The notes below the pieces were generated by a model. The model searched no databases. It was not told where the DNA came from and was given only the letters and a program-made list of their open reading frames with translations. Shown here one piece after another: positions 53,230-62,645 of a DNA stretch of 64,000 nt. This DNA is from Rubrivivax gelatinosus IL144 (GTDB taxonomy: Bacteria; Pseudomonadota; Gammaproteobacteria; Burkholderiales; Burkholderiaceae_C): assembly GCF_000284255.1 (NCBI RefSeq), contig NC_017075.1, forward strand, positions 372,001 to 436,000. The letters run 5' to 3'. A program made the translations under genes and the position numbers. Each line of letters starts with the position of its first letter. The first letter of the stretch is position 1.

Positions 53230-54816
53230 ATGCAAGAACTCGTCCGCCAAGCACTCGCCATCCTGCGCGGCATCTGGAACTACCGCTGGCAGGGGCTGAT
53301 CGCTGCCTGGGTGGTGGGTCTGGTCGCCGCCGTCGTCGTCTTCCGCATCCCCGACCAGTACGAAGCCTCGGCGCGGATCTACGTCGACACGCAGTCGATC
53401 CTCAAGCCGCTGATGTCGGGCCTGACGGTGCAGCCCAACGTCGAGCAGCAGATCTCGATGCTGAGCCGCACGCTGATCAGTCGTCCGAACATCGAGAAGC
53501 TGATCCGCATGGCCGACCTCGACCTGTCCGAAGGCTCGGCGGTCGAGCAGGAAGACCTGATCCAGCGCCTGACCAAGGACATCCAGATCCGCAACACCGG
53601 GCGCGACAACCTCTATTCGCTGGTCTACCGCGACCGCGAGAGCGAGAAGGCCAAGCGCGTGATCCAGTCGCTGGTCTCGATCTTCGTCGAGTCCAGCCTG
53701 GGTGCCAGCCGCAAGGACACCGACTCGGCCAAGACCTTCCTGAACGACCAGATCAAGCAGTACGAGCAGAAGCTCGAAGAGGCCGAGGCGCGGCTCAAGG
53801 AGTTCAAGCTGCGCAACATCGAGATGCAGCCCGACGACGGCAAGAGCGCGACGTCGCGGCTGTCCGAGGCGTCGGCGGCGCTGCAGCAGGCCCAGCTCGA
53901 GCTGCGTGAGGCCGAGAACGCGCGCGACGCCGTCAAGGCCCAGCTCGCCGAGGAGAAGCGCAACGCCGAGGCCGGCACCGGCCACGCCGCGGCCGACGAC
54001 GCCGCGCTCGGCATCTCGACGCCCGAGCTCGACGCGCGCATCGACGCCCAGAAGCGCAACCTCGACACGCTGCAGCAGCGCTTCACCGACCAGCACCCCG
54101 AAGTCATCATCACCAAGCGCCTGATCCGCGAGCTCGAGGAGCAGAAGAAGAAGGAGATGGCCGAGCTGCGCAAGTCGGCGCAGGCCGCGGCCGCCGTCAA
54201 CCCGGCCGCCGGCGGCAACGTCGCGGTGCAGGAACTCTCGCGCATGCTGGCCGCTGCCGAGGTGCAGGTCGCCTCGCTGCGCACCCGCGTCGGCGAGTTC
54301 CAGGGGCGCCTGGCGCAGGCCCGCTCTGGGCTGAAGCTGGCGCCGCAGATCGAGGCCGAGGCCGCGCAGCTCAACCGCGACTACGACGTCTACAAGAAGA
54401 ACTACGAGGACCTGGTGGCGCGCCGCCAGTCGGCCATCATGTCCGGCGAACTCGAGGTCGCCTCGGGCGTCGCCGACTTCCGCCTGATCGACCCGCCGCG
54501 CGTCGCGCCGGAACCGGTGGCGCCCAACCGCCTGCTGTTGCTGCTCGGCGCGCTCGGTGTCGCGCTGGCCGCCGGGCTCGGCGTCGCCTTCGCCGGCAGC
54601 CAGCTGCGCCCGGTCTACAACGACGCCATCGAACTGCGCACCAAGACCGGCCTGCCGCTGCTCGGCGTCGTGTCGATGGTCCTCAGCGACGAGGACCGCC
54701 GCCGCGAACGCAAGATGACGCTGCGCTTCCTCGGCGCCTCCGGCGGCCTCGTCGGCCTGTACGCCCTTGGCATCGTCGCGGTGGCCCTGCTGGCCCAGCG
54801 CGCCGCCGCCGCGTGA
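53230..54816 (+). CDS. XrtA-associated polysaccharide chain-length determinant (Wzz/EpsF-like)
   Basis: An inner-membrane protein of 528 residues that governs chain length with the adjacent kinase. It has TM1 near residues 22-42 (AAWVVGLVAAVVVF), a long periplasmic coiled-coil region (about 170-400, including LKEFKLRNIEMQPDDG), TM2 at about 430-450 within the RVAPEPVAPNRLLLLLGALG motif, and an extra hydrophobic helix at the end (GGLVGLYALGIVAVALLA). It begins at ATG 53230 and is followed 7 bases later by the kinase gene. Long coiled coils and lack of a kinase domain are standard for this subfamily. Confidence 0.92.
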   Translation: MQELVRQALAILRGIWNYRWQGLIAAWVVGLVAAVVVFRIPDQYEASARIYVDTQSILKPLMSGLTVQPNVEQQISMLSRTLISRPNIEKLIRMADLDLSEGSAVEQEDLIQRLTKDIQIRNTGRDNLYSLVYRDRESEKAKRVIQSLVSIFVESSLGASRKDTDSAKTFLNDQIKQYEQKLEEAEARLKEFKLRNIEMQPDDGKSATSRLSEASAALQQAQLELREAENARDAVKAQLAEEKRNAEAGTGHAAADDAALGISTPELDARIDAQKRNLDTLQQRFTDQHPEVIITKRLIRELEEQKKKEMAELRKSAQAAAAVNPAAGGNVAVQELSRMLAAAEVQVASLRTRVGEFQGRLAQARSGLKLAPQIEAEAAQLNRDYDVYKKNYEDLVARRQSAIMSGELEVASGVADFRLIDPPRVAPEPVAPNRLLLLLGALGVALAAGLGVAFAGSQLRPVYNDAIELRTKTGLPLLGVVSMVLSDEDRRRERKMTLRFLGASGGLVGLYALGIVAVALLAQRAAAA

Positions 54817-54823
54817 GATCCGT

Positions 54824-55771
54824 ATGACCAGTCTGATCGAACAGGCCGCGCAGCGCCTCGAGCAACTCCGCCAGGCGGGCGTCGCGATTCCCGACGTCGC
54901 CGGGCCGGCGGTGCCGCAGGAGCGCCCGGCGCCCGCCCCGGAGCGTGTCGAGCCGGTGGCCACCTCGCGCCGCGTCGAGCTCAAGCTCGACGAGCTGAAC
55001 GCCGCCGGCATCGTCACGCCGAACTCGCCGCGCACCGTCGTCGCCGACCAGTTCCGCGTCATCAAGCGCCCGCTGATCGCCAACGCGGTGGGCAAGGGCG
55101 CCGCCATGCTCAAGCACGGCAACCTGATCATGGTCACCAGCGCGGTGGCCGGCGAAGGCAAGAGCTTCACCTCGGTGAACCTGGCGATGAGCATCGCCGC
55201 CGAACTCGACCACACGGTCGTGCTCGTCGACGCCGACGTCGCGCGCCCGTCGCTGCTGCGCGTGCTCGGGCTGCCGCCCAGCGCCGGCCTGCTCGACGTG
55301 CTCGAAGGCAAGGCCGAGCTGTCGGACGTGCTGCTGCGCACCAACGTCGACAAGCTGACCGTGCTGCCCAGCGGCACGCCGCACGCCAAGGCGACCGAGC
55401 TGCTGGCCAGCGAGGGCATGGCGCGCCTGCTCGACGAGATGGCGACGCGCTACCCCGACCGCATCATCATCTTCGACTCGCCGCCGCTGCTGCTGACGAC
55501 CGAGTCGCGCGTGCTGGCCTCGCACATGGGCCAGATCGTCGTCGTCGTCGCCGCCGGGCGCACTCACCAGTCGGCGGTGCAGCAGGCGCTGGACACCATC
55601 GACGCCTGCCCGGTGCGGCTGCTGGTGCTCAACAAGGCACGGACCGATGCCGTCGGCTACGGCGCGGGCCAGGGTTACGGCTATGGATACGGTTACGGCT
55701 ATGGCCAGGACGCGGAGGCCGGCTCCGAAGGAGAGGCGTCCGAGCCTGCGGCGCCCAAAGCCGGGGACTAG
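54824..55771 (+). CDS. XrtA-associated tyrosine autokinase (BY-kinase) with Tyr-Gly tail
   Basis: A cytoplasmic tyrosine kinase of 315 residues that partners the chain-length protein. Motifs are Walker A (SAVAGEGKSFTSVNLAMS), Walker A' (VVLVDADVARPSL) and Walker B (IIIFDSPPLLL). The tail has an unusual run of Gly-Tyr pairs (YGYGYGYGYG) near residue 285-293, then an acidic end (EAGSEGEASEPAAPKAGD). The tyrosine cluster is the expected autophosphorylation site that regulates assembly with the chain-length protein. ATG 54824 follows the previous stop after 7 bases. Confidence 0.92.
   Translation: MTSLIEQAAQRLEQLRQAGVAIPDVAGPAVPQERPAPAPERVEPVATSRRVELKLDELNAAGIVTPNSPRTVVADQFRVIKRPLIANAVGKGAAMLKHGNLIMVTSAVAGEGKSFTSVNLAMSIAAELDHTVVLVDADVARPSLLRVLGLPPSAGLLDVLEGKAELSDVLLRTNVDKLTVLPSGTPHAKATELLASEGMARLLDEMATRYPDRIIIFDSPPLLLTTESRVLASHMGQIVVVVAAGRTHQSAVQQALDTIDACPVRLLVLNKARTDAVGYGAGQGYGYGYGYGYGQDAEAGSEGEASEPAAPKAGD
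55667..55704 (+). repeat. short tandem repeat (GGTTACGGCTAT-like) coding for the Tyr-Gly tail
   Basis: Near-repeats of GGCTAT/GGATAC/GGTTAC code for consecutive Gly-Tyr dipeptides. The codons alternate TAC and TAT and GGC, GGA and GGT, so the array is not a perfect microsatellite, which suggests selection for the peptide and not recent slippage. Confidence 0.6.
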
Positions 55772-55775
55772 CGCG

Positions 55776-57275
55776 ATGGCGCGTCCGACGATCGTCCGCC
55801 CGCAGCCGCGGCTGGCGCTGCTGGCCATGGCCGCGCTGCTGGCCGGGCCGGCGCTGGCGCAGGAGCGCGAGGCGTTCAAGCTCGAACGTTCGATCAACCT
55901 GCAGCAGACCTTCACCGACAACGGCAAGCTCAGCGACAACGATCGCCAGGCCGAGTCGATCACCGAGGTCAGCCCCGGCATCCGCCTGTCGGGGCGATCC
56001 GGCCGCGTTCAGGGCTCGCTGGACTACCGTCTGGACCTCGTGCAGTACGCGCGCGATTCCGGCCGCAGCACGGCGCACCACCAGTTGGCTGCCGACGGCG
56101 GCGCCGAACTCGTCGACCGCCACGTCTTCCTCGACGCCAGCGCCAGCGTGTCGCAGCAGTCGATCTCGGCTTTCGGCGTGCAGTCCGGCGGCACCGGCCT
56201 GGACAACGCGAACAGCACCGACGTCGCCTCGGTGGCCGTCTCGCCGTCCGCCAAGGCGCGCCTGGGCGGGCTGATCGACCTGTCGGCGGTCGCCAACTGG
56301 CGGGCCACGCGGGCCAAGGACAGCACGGCCGGCGACAGCAACGACTGGGACGCCTCGGTGCGCGCCGGCGCCCAGCACGGCATCTTCGGCTGGAGCGTCG
56401 CCGCGACGCGCCAGACCAGCGACTACGCCGGTAGCGAAAGCTACATCAGCGACAGCGTCGTCGGCACGGTGTCGCTGTCGCTGACGCCGCGGCTGCAGGT
56501 CTTCGCCACCCACGGCGAGGACCGCTCGGACATCCTGGGCAACGGGACGCAGAAGTCGTCGAGCAACGGCTGGGGCTTCAACTGGGTGCCGGGCGTGCGC
56601 ACCCAGATCTCGGGCCAGGCCGATCGCCATTTCTACGGCAACTCGCACAGCTTCAACCTCAGCCACCGCTTCCGCCGGGCGCTGATCGCCTACACCGATT
56701 CACGCGGCGTCTCGGGCCAGGACACCGAGGCGCTGGGCCCGCTGCGCCAGCGTTATCTGCAGATCTATTCGAGCTGCATGGCGGTGGTCAACAACGCCGC
56801 GACCTGCGAGCAGCTGACGCGTGCGCTGATGGGCTTCGATCCGTCGGTCTCGCTCGGTTTCCTGAACAGCGCGCCGTCGCTGCAGCGCACGCAGTCGCTG
56901 GTGATGTCGATCACCGGCACGCGCAACACCTTCGCGCTGGCGGCTTCGCGCAACCAGTCGGAGCGCCTGGGCGACCAGCAGTACGACGCCGGCGACCTGG
57001 CCATCGTGCCGCGCGTGCGCCAGTACGCGCTGACCGCCGACTGGAGCCACCGCCTGAGCACGCAGTCCTCGCTGGCGCTGACGGCGTCGTGGCAAAAGAC
57101 CCCGGACGAAGACACGCAGCCCGGCAACGACCTGCGCCGCGTGGAGCTGTCGCTGACCAACACGCTGGGCCAGCGCACCACCGGGACCCTGTCGGTGAGA
57201 CGCGTCTGGTTCGACAGCGAGACGAGCCCCTACCGGGAATCCGCGATCATCGGATCGCTCAACTACCGGTTCTGA
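55776..57275 (+). CDS. XrtA/PEP-CTERM-associated outer-membrane beta-barrel-like protein
   Basis: A 499-residue protein with a signal peptide (LALLAMAALLAGPALAQER) followed by repeating amphipathic beta-strand patterns typical of outer-membrane barrels, and a C-terminal Tyr-Arg-Phe (IIGSLNYRF) resembling the end signature for Bam insertion. The N-terminus of the mature part (KLERSINLQQTFTDN) fits the family found in exosortase loci, probably the outer-membrane export channel. ATG 55776 follows the kinase stop by 4 bases. Two cysteines (IYSSCMAVVNNAATCEQL) may form an extracellular-loop disulfide. Confidence 0.88.
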   Translation: MARPTIVRPQPRLALLAMAALLAGPALAQEREAFKLERSINLQQTFTDNGKLSDNDRQAESITEVSPGIRLSGRSGRVQGSLDYRLDLVQYARDSGRSTAHHQLAADGGAELVDRHVFLDASASVSQQSISAFGVQSGGTGLDNANSTDVASVAVSPSAKARLGGLIDLSAVANWRATRAKDSTAGDSNDWDASVRAGAQHGIFGWSVAATRQTSDYAGSESYISDSVVGTVSLSLTPRLQVFATHGEDRSDILGNGTQKSSSNGWGFNWVPGVRTQISGQADRHFYGNSHSFNLSHRFRRALIAYTDSRGVSGQDTEALGPLRQRYLQIYSSCMAVVNNAATCEQLTRALMGFDPSVSLGFLNSAPSLQRTQSLVMSITGTRNTFALAASRNQSERLGDQQYDAGDLAIVPRVRQYALTADWSHRLSTQSSLALTASWQKTPDEDTQPGNDLRRVELSLTNTLGQRTTGTLSVRRVWFDSETSPYRESAIIGSLNYRF

Positions 57276-57277
57276 TC

Positions 57278-58381
57278 ATGTACGAAGCGTTCTACGGGTT
57301 GAGCAGCAAGCCGTTCCAGCTCAACCCCGACCCGAGCTTCTTTTTCGGCAGCAAGCAGCACCGCCGCGCCAAGGCCTACCTGGAGTACGGTGTCTCGCGC
57401 AACGAGGGCTTCATCGTCATCACCGGCGAGATCGGTGCCGGCAAGACGACCGTGCTGCGCTCGCTGATCGACGGCCTGCACGGCAGCAACGTCATCGCCG
57501 GCCACCTGGTGACGACCCAGCTCGGCGCCGAGGACACGCTGCGCATGGTCGGCGCGGCCTTCGGCTTCCGCGTCAAGGACGTGCCCAAGAGCGAGCTGCT
57601 GATCACGCTGGAAGCCTTCCTCATCAGCCAGACCAGCAAGGGCAAGCGCTGCCTGCTGATCGTCGACGAGGCGCAGAACCTGACGCCGCGCGCGGTCGAG
57701 GAGCTGCGCATGCTGTCGAACTTCCAGTTCGGCAACCAGGCGCTGCTGCAGAGCTTCCTCGTCGGCCAGCCCGAGTTCCGCGAGATCCTGCAGCGCCCGG
57801 AGATGGAGCAGTTCCGCCAGCGTGTCGCGGCCACCTGCCACATCGGCCCGCTGGACGCCGAGGAGACGCAGCGCTACATCGAGCACCGCCTGAAGTGCGC
57901 CGGCTCGACCGGCAAGCCCAGCTTCGACCCGGCGGCCTTCGACGGCATCTACCAGGCCACCGGCGGCATCCCGCGGCGCGTCAACACCGTCTGCGACCGG
58001 CTGCTGCTGGCCGGCTTCCTGGCCGGCAAGACGCACCTGACGGCCGACGACGTCGCCGAGGTCGTGCGCGAGTTCCAGCAGGAAGCCGAGGTGCCGAACA
58101 AGCCGGTCAAGGCCGTCGCCGGCGCCGAGGCCCTGGCGGCCGCCGCGGCCGCGGTCAGCGCCTCGCTGGACGTCGACCTGTCGAGCCTGCAGCTGCCGGC
58201 CGAGGACGCCGAGGCGATGACGCGCCAGATCCAGGCGCTCGCCGCCGACCAGCGCGGCGACCAGCTGCAGCGGCTGGAGAAGAGCCTGCTGCGCCTGGAG
58301 CGCATCAACCTGCAGACGCTGGCGATGCTGACCAAGCTCGTCGAAGCCGCCGCCGCGGCCAAGCCTTCGGAGAAGCCGTGA
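57278..58381 (+). CDS. XrtA-associated secretion ATPase (ExeA/GspA-like AAA+)
   Basis: A cytoplasmic AAA+ ATPase of 367 residues. It has the MYEAFYGLSSKPFQLNPDP start, Walker A (GEIGAGKTTVLR), Walker B (LLIVDEAQNLTP), and the sensor region TGGIPRRVNTVCDRLLLAG. These match the general secretion ATPase subfamily found in PEP-CTERM loci. The last about 100 residues are Ala-rich with a predicted coiled coil (QLQRLEKSLLRLERINLQTL). The start lies 2 bases after the preceding gene. GTGA overlap with the epimerase gene shows tight coupling. Confidence 0.92.
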   Translation: MYEAFYGLSSKPFQLNPDPSFFFGSKQHRRAKAYLEYGVSRNEGFIVITGEIGAGKTTVLRSLIDGLHGSNVIAGHLVTTQLGAEDTLRMVGAAFGFRVKDVPKSELLITLEAFLISQTSKGKRCLLIVDEAQNLTPRAVEELRMLSNFQFGNQALLQSFLVGQPEFREILQRPEMEQFRQRVAATCHIGPLDAEETQRYIEHRLKCAGSTGKPSFDPAAFDGIYQATGGIPRRVNTVCDRLLLAGFLAGKTHLTADDVAEVVREFQQEAEVPNKPVKAVAGAEALAAAAAAVSASLDVDLSSLQLPAEDAEAMTRQIQALAADQRGDQLQRLEKSLLRLERINLQTLAMLTKLVEAAAAAKPSEKP

Positions 58382-59499
58382 ACGGTCCCGTGCTCTGTGT
58401 CGTCGGCGCGCGGCCGAACTTCATGAAGATCGCGCCGATCCTGCGTGCCTTCGCCGCACACCAGCCGCCGATTCCCGCGCTGCTGGTGCACACCGGCCAG
58501 CACTACGACCAGGACATGAACGACAAGCTGTTCGTGGACTTGAACCTGCCGCGCCCGGACTTGAACCTCGAGGTCGGCTCGGGCAGCCACGCGGTGCAGA
58601 CCGCCGAGGTGATGCGCCGCTTCGAGCCGGCGATCGACGCCCACCGGCCGAGCTGCGTGCTGGTCGTCGGCGACGTCAACTCGACGCTGGCCTGCGCGCT
58701 GGTGGCCGCCAAGAAGAGCGTGCCGGTGGTGCACGTCGAAGCCGGCCTGCGCAGCTTCGACCGGCGCATGCCCGAAGAGATCAACCGCGTGCTGACCGAC
58801 CAGCTCGCCGACCGGCTCTACACGACCGAACGCGGCGCGCTGGACCACCTGCTGCGCGAAGGCGTGGCCGCCGAGCGCGTGTGTTTCGTCGGCAACGTGA
58901 TGATCGACACGCTGCTCGCCTGCCGCGAACGCGCGCGCAGCGCCGCCGCGACGCTGCAGGCCCACGGCCACGACGCCGCACGCCTGGCCGGCGCCGCCGG
59001 CTACGGCGTCGTCACGCTGCACCGGCCGTCCAACGTCGACGACGCCGCGACGCTGCAGGAGGTGCTCGAGACGCTGTCGCTCGTCGCCGAGCGGCTGCCG
59101 CTGGTCTTCGCGCTGCATCCGCGTACCCGCGCCAACGTCGAGCGTTTCGGCCTTGGCCACTTGCTCGACCCGGCGCGCGTGACGCTGCTGCCGCCGCAGG
59201 GTTACCTGGAGATGCTGGGGCTGATGGCCGGCGCCACCGTCGTGCTCACCGACTCCGGCGGCCTGCAGGAAGAGACCACCGCACTCGGCGTGCCCTGCCT
59301 CACGATGCGCGAGAACACCGAGCGCCCGATCACCGTCGACGAAGGCACGAACACGATGGTCGGCCGCGACCGCGCCGCGATCCTCGCCGGCGTCGACGAG
59401 ATCCTCGCCGGCCGCGGCAAGCGTGGCCGCGTGCCCGAGCTCTGGGACGGCCACGCCGCCGAGCGCATCGCCGCCGATCTGGCGCGCTGGCTGTCGTGA
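58378..59499 (+). CDS. wecB: UDP-N-acetylglucosamine 2-epimerase (non-hydrolysing)
   Basis: Converts UDP-GlcNAc to UDP-ManNAc, a precursor of the exopolysaccharide. The 373-residue protein has the family patterns VVGARPNFMKIAPIL, HTGQHYDQDMN, VVGDVNSTLA, VHVEAGLRSFDRRMPEE, VTLHRPSNVD and LTDSGGLQEETTALG. It begins with GTG 58378, overlapping the ATPase stop (GTGA). The catalytic Asp/Glu/His set appears complete. Confidence 0.93.
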   Translation: MNGPVLCVVGARPNFMKIAPILRAFAAHQPPIPALLVHTGQHYDQDMNDKLFVDLNLPRPDLNLEVGSGSHAVQTAEVMRRFEPAIDAHRPSCVLVVGDVNSTLACALVAAKKSVPVVHVEAGLRSFDRRMPEEINRVLTDQLADRLYTTERGALDHLLREGVAAERVCFVGNVMIDTLLACRERARSAAATLQAHGHDAARLAGAAGYGVVTLHRPSNVDDAATLQEVLETLSLVAERLPLVFALHPRTRANVERFGLGHLLDPARVTLLPPQGYLEMLGLMAGATVVLTDSGGLQEETTALGVPCLTMRENTERPITVDEGTNTMVGRDRAAILAGVDEILAGRGKRGRVPELWDGHAAERIAADLARWLS

Positions 59500-59512
59500 G
59501 GCACCCGCTCCG

Positions 59513-60376
59513 ATGCTCGCCCCCGCGATCACGAACGCGCTGACGATCGACGTCGAGGACTACTTCCAGGTCTCGGCGTTCGCGCCGTACATCCGCCGCA
59601 GCGACTGGGACGCACGCGAGTGCCGCGTCGAGCGCAACGTCGAGCGCATCCTGGCGCTGCTCGACGCGCGCGGCGTCAAGGCCACCTTCTTCACGCTGGG
59701 CTGGGTCGCCGAACGCTACCCGCAGCTGGTGCGCCGCATCGTCGAAGGCGGCCATGAGCTCGCCAGCCACGGCTACGGCCACCAGCGCGCCAGCGACCTG
59801 GACCGCGCCGCCTTCCACGACGACGTCGCGCGCGCCAAGGCGATCCTCGAAGACCTCGGCGGCGTCGCCGTGCGCGGCTACCGCGCGCCCAGCTTCTCGA
59901 TCGGCAAACGCAACCTCTGGGCCTTCGACACGCTGGCCGAGACCGGCCACGCCTACAGCAGCAGCATCTACCCGATCCGCCACGACCACTACGGCATGCC
60001 CGACGCGCCGCGTTTCGCCCACCGCGTCGCCGGCGGCCTGCTGGAAGTGCCGGTGAGCACCGTGCGCCTGGGCGGGCGCAACCTGCCGTCCAGCGGCGGC
60101 GGCTATTTCCGGCTGCTGCCCTACGCCGCCTCGCGCTGGCTGATCGCCCGCGTCAACCGCGAAGACCGCGAGGCCGCGGTCTTCTACTTCCACCCCTGGG
60201 AGATCGACGCCGGCCAGCCGCGTGTGCCCGGCATCGATGCCAGGACGCGTTTCCGCCACTACGTGAACATCGCCCGCATGGAGCGCAAGCTCGAGAGCCT
60301 GCTCGACGACTTCCGCTGGGGCCGCATGGACACGATCTTCCTCGACCGGGACGCCGCCGCGGCGCGCCCGGCCTGA
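59513..60376 (+). CDS. XrtA-associated polysaccharide deacetylase (NodB-type)
   Basis: Removes N-acetyl groups from the polysaccharide or an intermediate. The 287-residue protein has the NodB metal motif TIDVEDYFQVS (Asp-Asp pair as in related cytoplasmic members), HELASHGYGHQR (metal-binding His pair), RGYRAPSFSIG and the C-terminal FYFHPWEID. No signal peptide, so it probably acts in the cytoplasm or at the inner membrane, as is usual for this DUF3473-containing subfamily. ATG 59513. Confidence 0.92.
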   Translation: MLAPAITNALTIDVEDYFQVSAFAPYIRRSDWDARECRVERNVERILALLDARGVKATFFTLGWVAERYPQLVRRIVEGGHELASHGYGHQRASDLDRAAFHDDVARAKAILEDLGGVAVRGYRAPSFSIGKRNLWAFDTLAETGHAYSSSIYPIRHDHYGMPDAPRFAHRVAGGLLEVPVSTVRLGGRNLPSSGGGYFRLLPYAASRWLIARVNREDREAAVFYFHPWEIDAGQPRVPGIDARTRFRHYVNIARMERKLESLLDDFRWGRMDTIFLDRDAAAARPA

Positions 60377-60382
60377 ACCGCC

Positions 60383-61420
60383 GTGACCACCGTCCAGCGT
60401 CTTGCCCCCGGAGACGGCCGCCTCGCCGCGGCCTGGGACGAGTACGTCTTCGCCCACCCGCAAGCGACCTTCTTCCACCGCGCCGGCTGGCAGCGCGTGC
60501 TGCGTGAGGTGTTCCGCCACGACACGCATTTCCTCTATGCCGAGCGCGGCGGCCGCATCGTCGGCGTGCTGCCGCTGGCGCGCGTGAAGAGCCTGCTGTT
60601 CGGCCATTCGCTGGCCAGCCTGCCGTTCGCGGTCTACGGCGGCGTCGTCGCCGACGACGAGGAGACCGCGCTGCTGCTGGAGGCCGCCGCCGAGCGCCTG
60701 GGCCGCGAGGCCGGCGTCGAGCACCTGGAGCTGCGCCAGCTGGCGCGCAGCCACGAAGGCTGGCCGCGCCAGGAGCTCTACGTCACCTTCCGCAAGGAGA
60801 TCCTGCCCGACGAGGAGGCCAACATGCTGGCCATCCCGCGCAAGCAGCGCGCGATGGTGCGCAAGGGGCTGAAGAACGGGCTGACCAGCGCCTTCGACGA
60901 CGGCGTCGAGCGCTTCTTCGCGCTCTACGCCGACAACGTGCACCGCCACGGCACGCCGGCGATGCCCCAGCGCTGGTTCCAGGCGCTGCGGCGCGAGTTC
61001 GGCGAGGACTGCAGCGTGCTCACCGTCTGCGCGCCCGACGGCCGGCCGCTGTCCTCGGTGCTGAGCTTCTATTTCCGCGACGAGATCCTGCCGTACTACG
61101 CCGGCGACGACGAAGCCGCGCGCGACCTGGCCGCCAACGACTTCAAGTACTGGGAGCTGATGCGCCACGCCTGCGCGCGTGGGCTGAAGACCTTCGACTA
61201 CGGCCGCAGCAAGCAGGGCACCGGCCCTTACGCCTTCAAGAAGAACTGGGGTTTCGAGCCGACGCCGCTGGCCTACGAGTACCGGCTGTTCACGCGCGAG
61301 TCGGTGCCGCAGCACAACCCGAGCAACGCCAAGTACCAGCTGCTGATCCGCGCCTGGCGAAAGATGCCGCTGGCGATGGCCAACGCGATCGGCCCGCACA
61401 TCGTGCGCAGCCTGGGGTGA
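60383..61420 (+). CDS. FemAB family XrtA/PEP-CTERM system-associated protein
   Basis: A 345-residue GNAT-fold protein of the FemAB type found in exosortase loci; thought to transfer an aminoacyl or acyl group, perhaps onto the polysaccharide. Patterns include FHRAGWQRVLREVF, FAVYGGVVADDEE, PRKQRAMVRKGLKNGLTS and FDYGRSKQGTGPYAFKKNWG. GTG 60383 start, 6 bases after the deacetylase gene. The acyl donor is unknown. Confidence 0.9.
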   Translation: MTTVQRLAPGDGRLAAAWDEYVFAHPQATFFHRAGWQRVLREVFRHDTHFLYAERGGRIVGVLPLARVKSLLFGHSLASLPFAVYGGVVADDEETALLLEAAAERLGREAGVEHLELRQLARSHEGWPRQELYVTFRKEILPDEEANMLAIPRKQRAMVRKGLKNGLTSAFDDGVERFFALYADNVHRHGTPAMPQRWFQALRREFGEDCSVLTVCAPDGRPLSSVLSFYFRDEILPYYAGDDEAARDLAANDFKYWELMRHACARGLKTFDYGRSKQGTGPYAFKKNWGFEPTPLAYEYRLFTRESVPQHNPSNAKYQLLIRAWRKMPLAMANAIGPHIVRSLG

Positions 61421-61422
61421 GC

Positions 61423-62634
61423 ATGGCGCGGCTGCTCTTTCTCGCCCACCGCCTGCCGTACCCGCCCAACAAGGGCGACAAGGTGCGCTCGTACCACCTG
61501 CTGCGCCACCTGCTGGCGCGCCACGAGGTGCACGTCGGCACCTTCGTCGACGACCCCGAGGACGAGGCCCACGTGCCGACGCTGGCGCGCGACTGCGCCA
61601 GCCTGTTCGCGCCGCGCCTGCACCCGCTGCGCGCGCGCGCCGCCAGCCTGGCCGCGTTGCTCGACGGCCGCGCGCTGACGCTGCGCTACTACCAGGACGC
61701 GGCGATGGCGCGCTGGGTGCGCCGCACCGTCGCCGAACGCCGCATCGACGCCGTCGTCGTCTTCTGCTCGGCGATGGCCCAGTACGCCGAAGGCCTGGGG
61801 CTGCCGACGCTGGTCGACTTCGTCGACGTCGACTCGGCCAAGTGGACCCAGTTCGCCACCGACCGCGGCGGCCCGCTGGCCTGGCTGTACCGGCGTGAAG
61901 GCGAGCGCCTGCTGGCCTACGAGCGCGAGGTCGCGGCGCGCTTCCAGCGCTCGTACTTCGTCACCGAACGCGAGACCGAACTCTTCCGCTCGCTGGCGCC
62001 CGAATGCGCCGGCGCCGTCGACGCGCTGGCCAACGGCGTCGACGCCGAGTTCTTCGCGCCCGACCCGGCGCGCGCCTCGCCGTACCCGCCCGGCGCGCCG
62101 GCCGTCGCCTTCACCGGCGCGATGGACTACTGGCCCAACGTCGATGCCGTCGTCTGGTTCGTGCAGGAGGCGCTGCCGGCGTTGCGCGCCGCGTTTCCGG
62201 GGCTCAGGCTGCACGTCGTCGGCCGCAACCCGGCGCCGGCGGTGCGTGCGCTGGCCGGCGAGGCGGTCAACGTCACCGGCACCGTGGCCGACGTGCGGCC
62301 CTGGCTGCAGCATGCCGACGTCGTCGTCGCGCCGCTGCGCCTGGCGCGCGGCATCCAGAACAAGGTGCTGGAGGCGATGGCGATGGCACGTCCGGTGGTC
62401 GCCGCCACCGGCTGCGGCTCGACGGTCGGCGCCGTCGACGGGCGCGAGATCGTGCTCGCCGCCGACGCGCCGGCCTTCGTGCGCGAGGTCGGCGCGCTGC
62501 TCGCCGACCCGGCGCGGGCCGCGGCGCTGGGCGCCGCCGGCCGCGAGCGTGTGCTGGCCGACTATTCCTGGGGCGCCAACCTGGCGCGCATCGACGACCA
62601 CCTCGCCGCGGCGCTGGCCGTGCGCGCCGCCTGA
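61423..62634 (+). CDS. XrtA-associated glycosyltransferase (GT4-type, sugar transferase)
   Basis: A glycosyltransferase of 403 residues with two Rossmann-like halves. Family marks are FLAHRLPYPPNKGDKVRSYH at the start, DFVDVDSAKW, NGVDAEFFAPD, FTGAMDYWPNVDAV, and APLRLARGIQNKVLEAMAM with the E-x7-E donor-binding helix. It matches the sugar transferase usually found beside exosortase A. ATG 61423 is preferred; a GTG six bases upstream overlaps the FemAB-like stop. Confidence 0.92.
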   Translation: MARLLFLAHRLPYPPNKGDKVRSYHLLRHLLARHEVHVGTFVDDPEDEAHVPTLARDCASLFAPRLHPLRARAASLAALLDGRALTLRYYQDAAMARWVRRTVAERRIDAVVVFCSAMAQYAEGLGLPTLVDFVDVDSAKWTQFATDRGGPLAWLYRREGERLLAYEREVAARFQRSYFVTERETELFRSLAPECAGAVDALANGVDAEFFAPDPARASPYPPGAPAVAFTGAMDYWPNVDAVVWFVQEALPALRAAFPGLRLHVVGRNPAPAVRALAGEAVNVTGTVADVRPWLQHADVVVAPLRLARGIQNKVLEAMAMARPVVAATGCGSTVGAVDGREIVLAADAPAFVREVGALLADPARAAALGAAGRERVLADYSWGANLARIDDHLAAALAVRAA

Positions 62635-62645
62635 AGCTGCCGACG

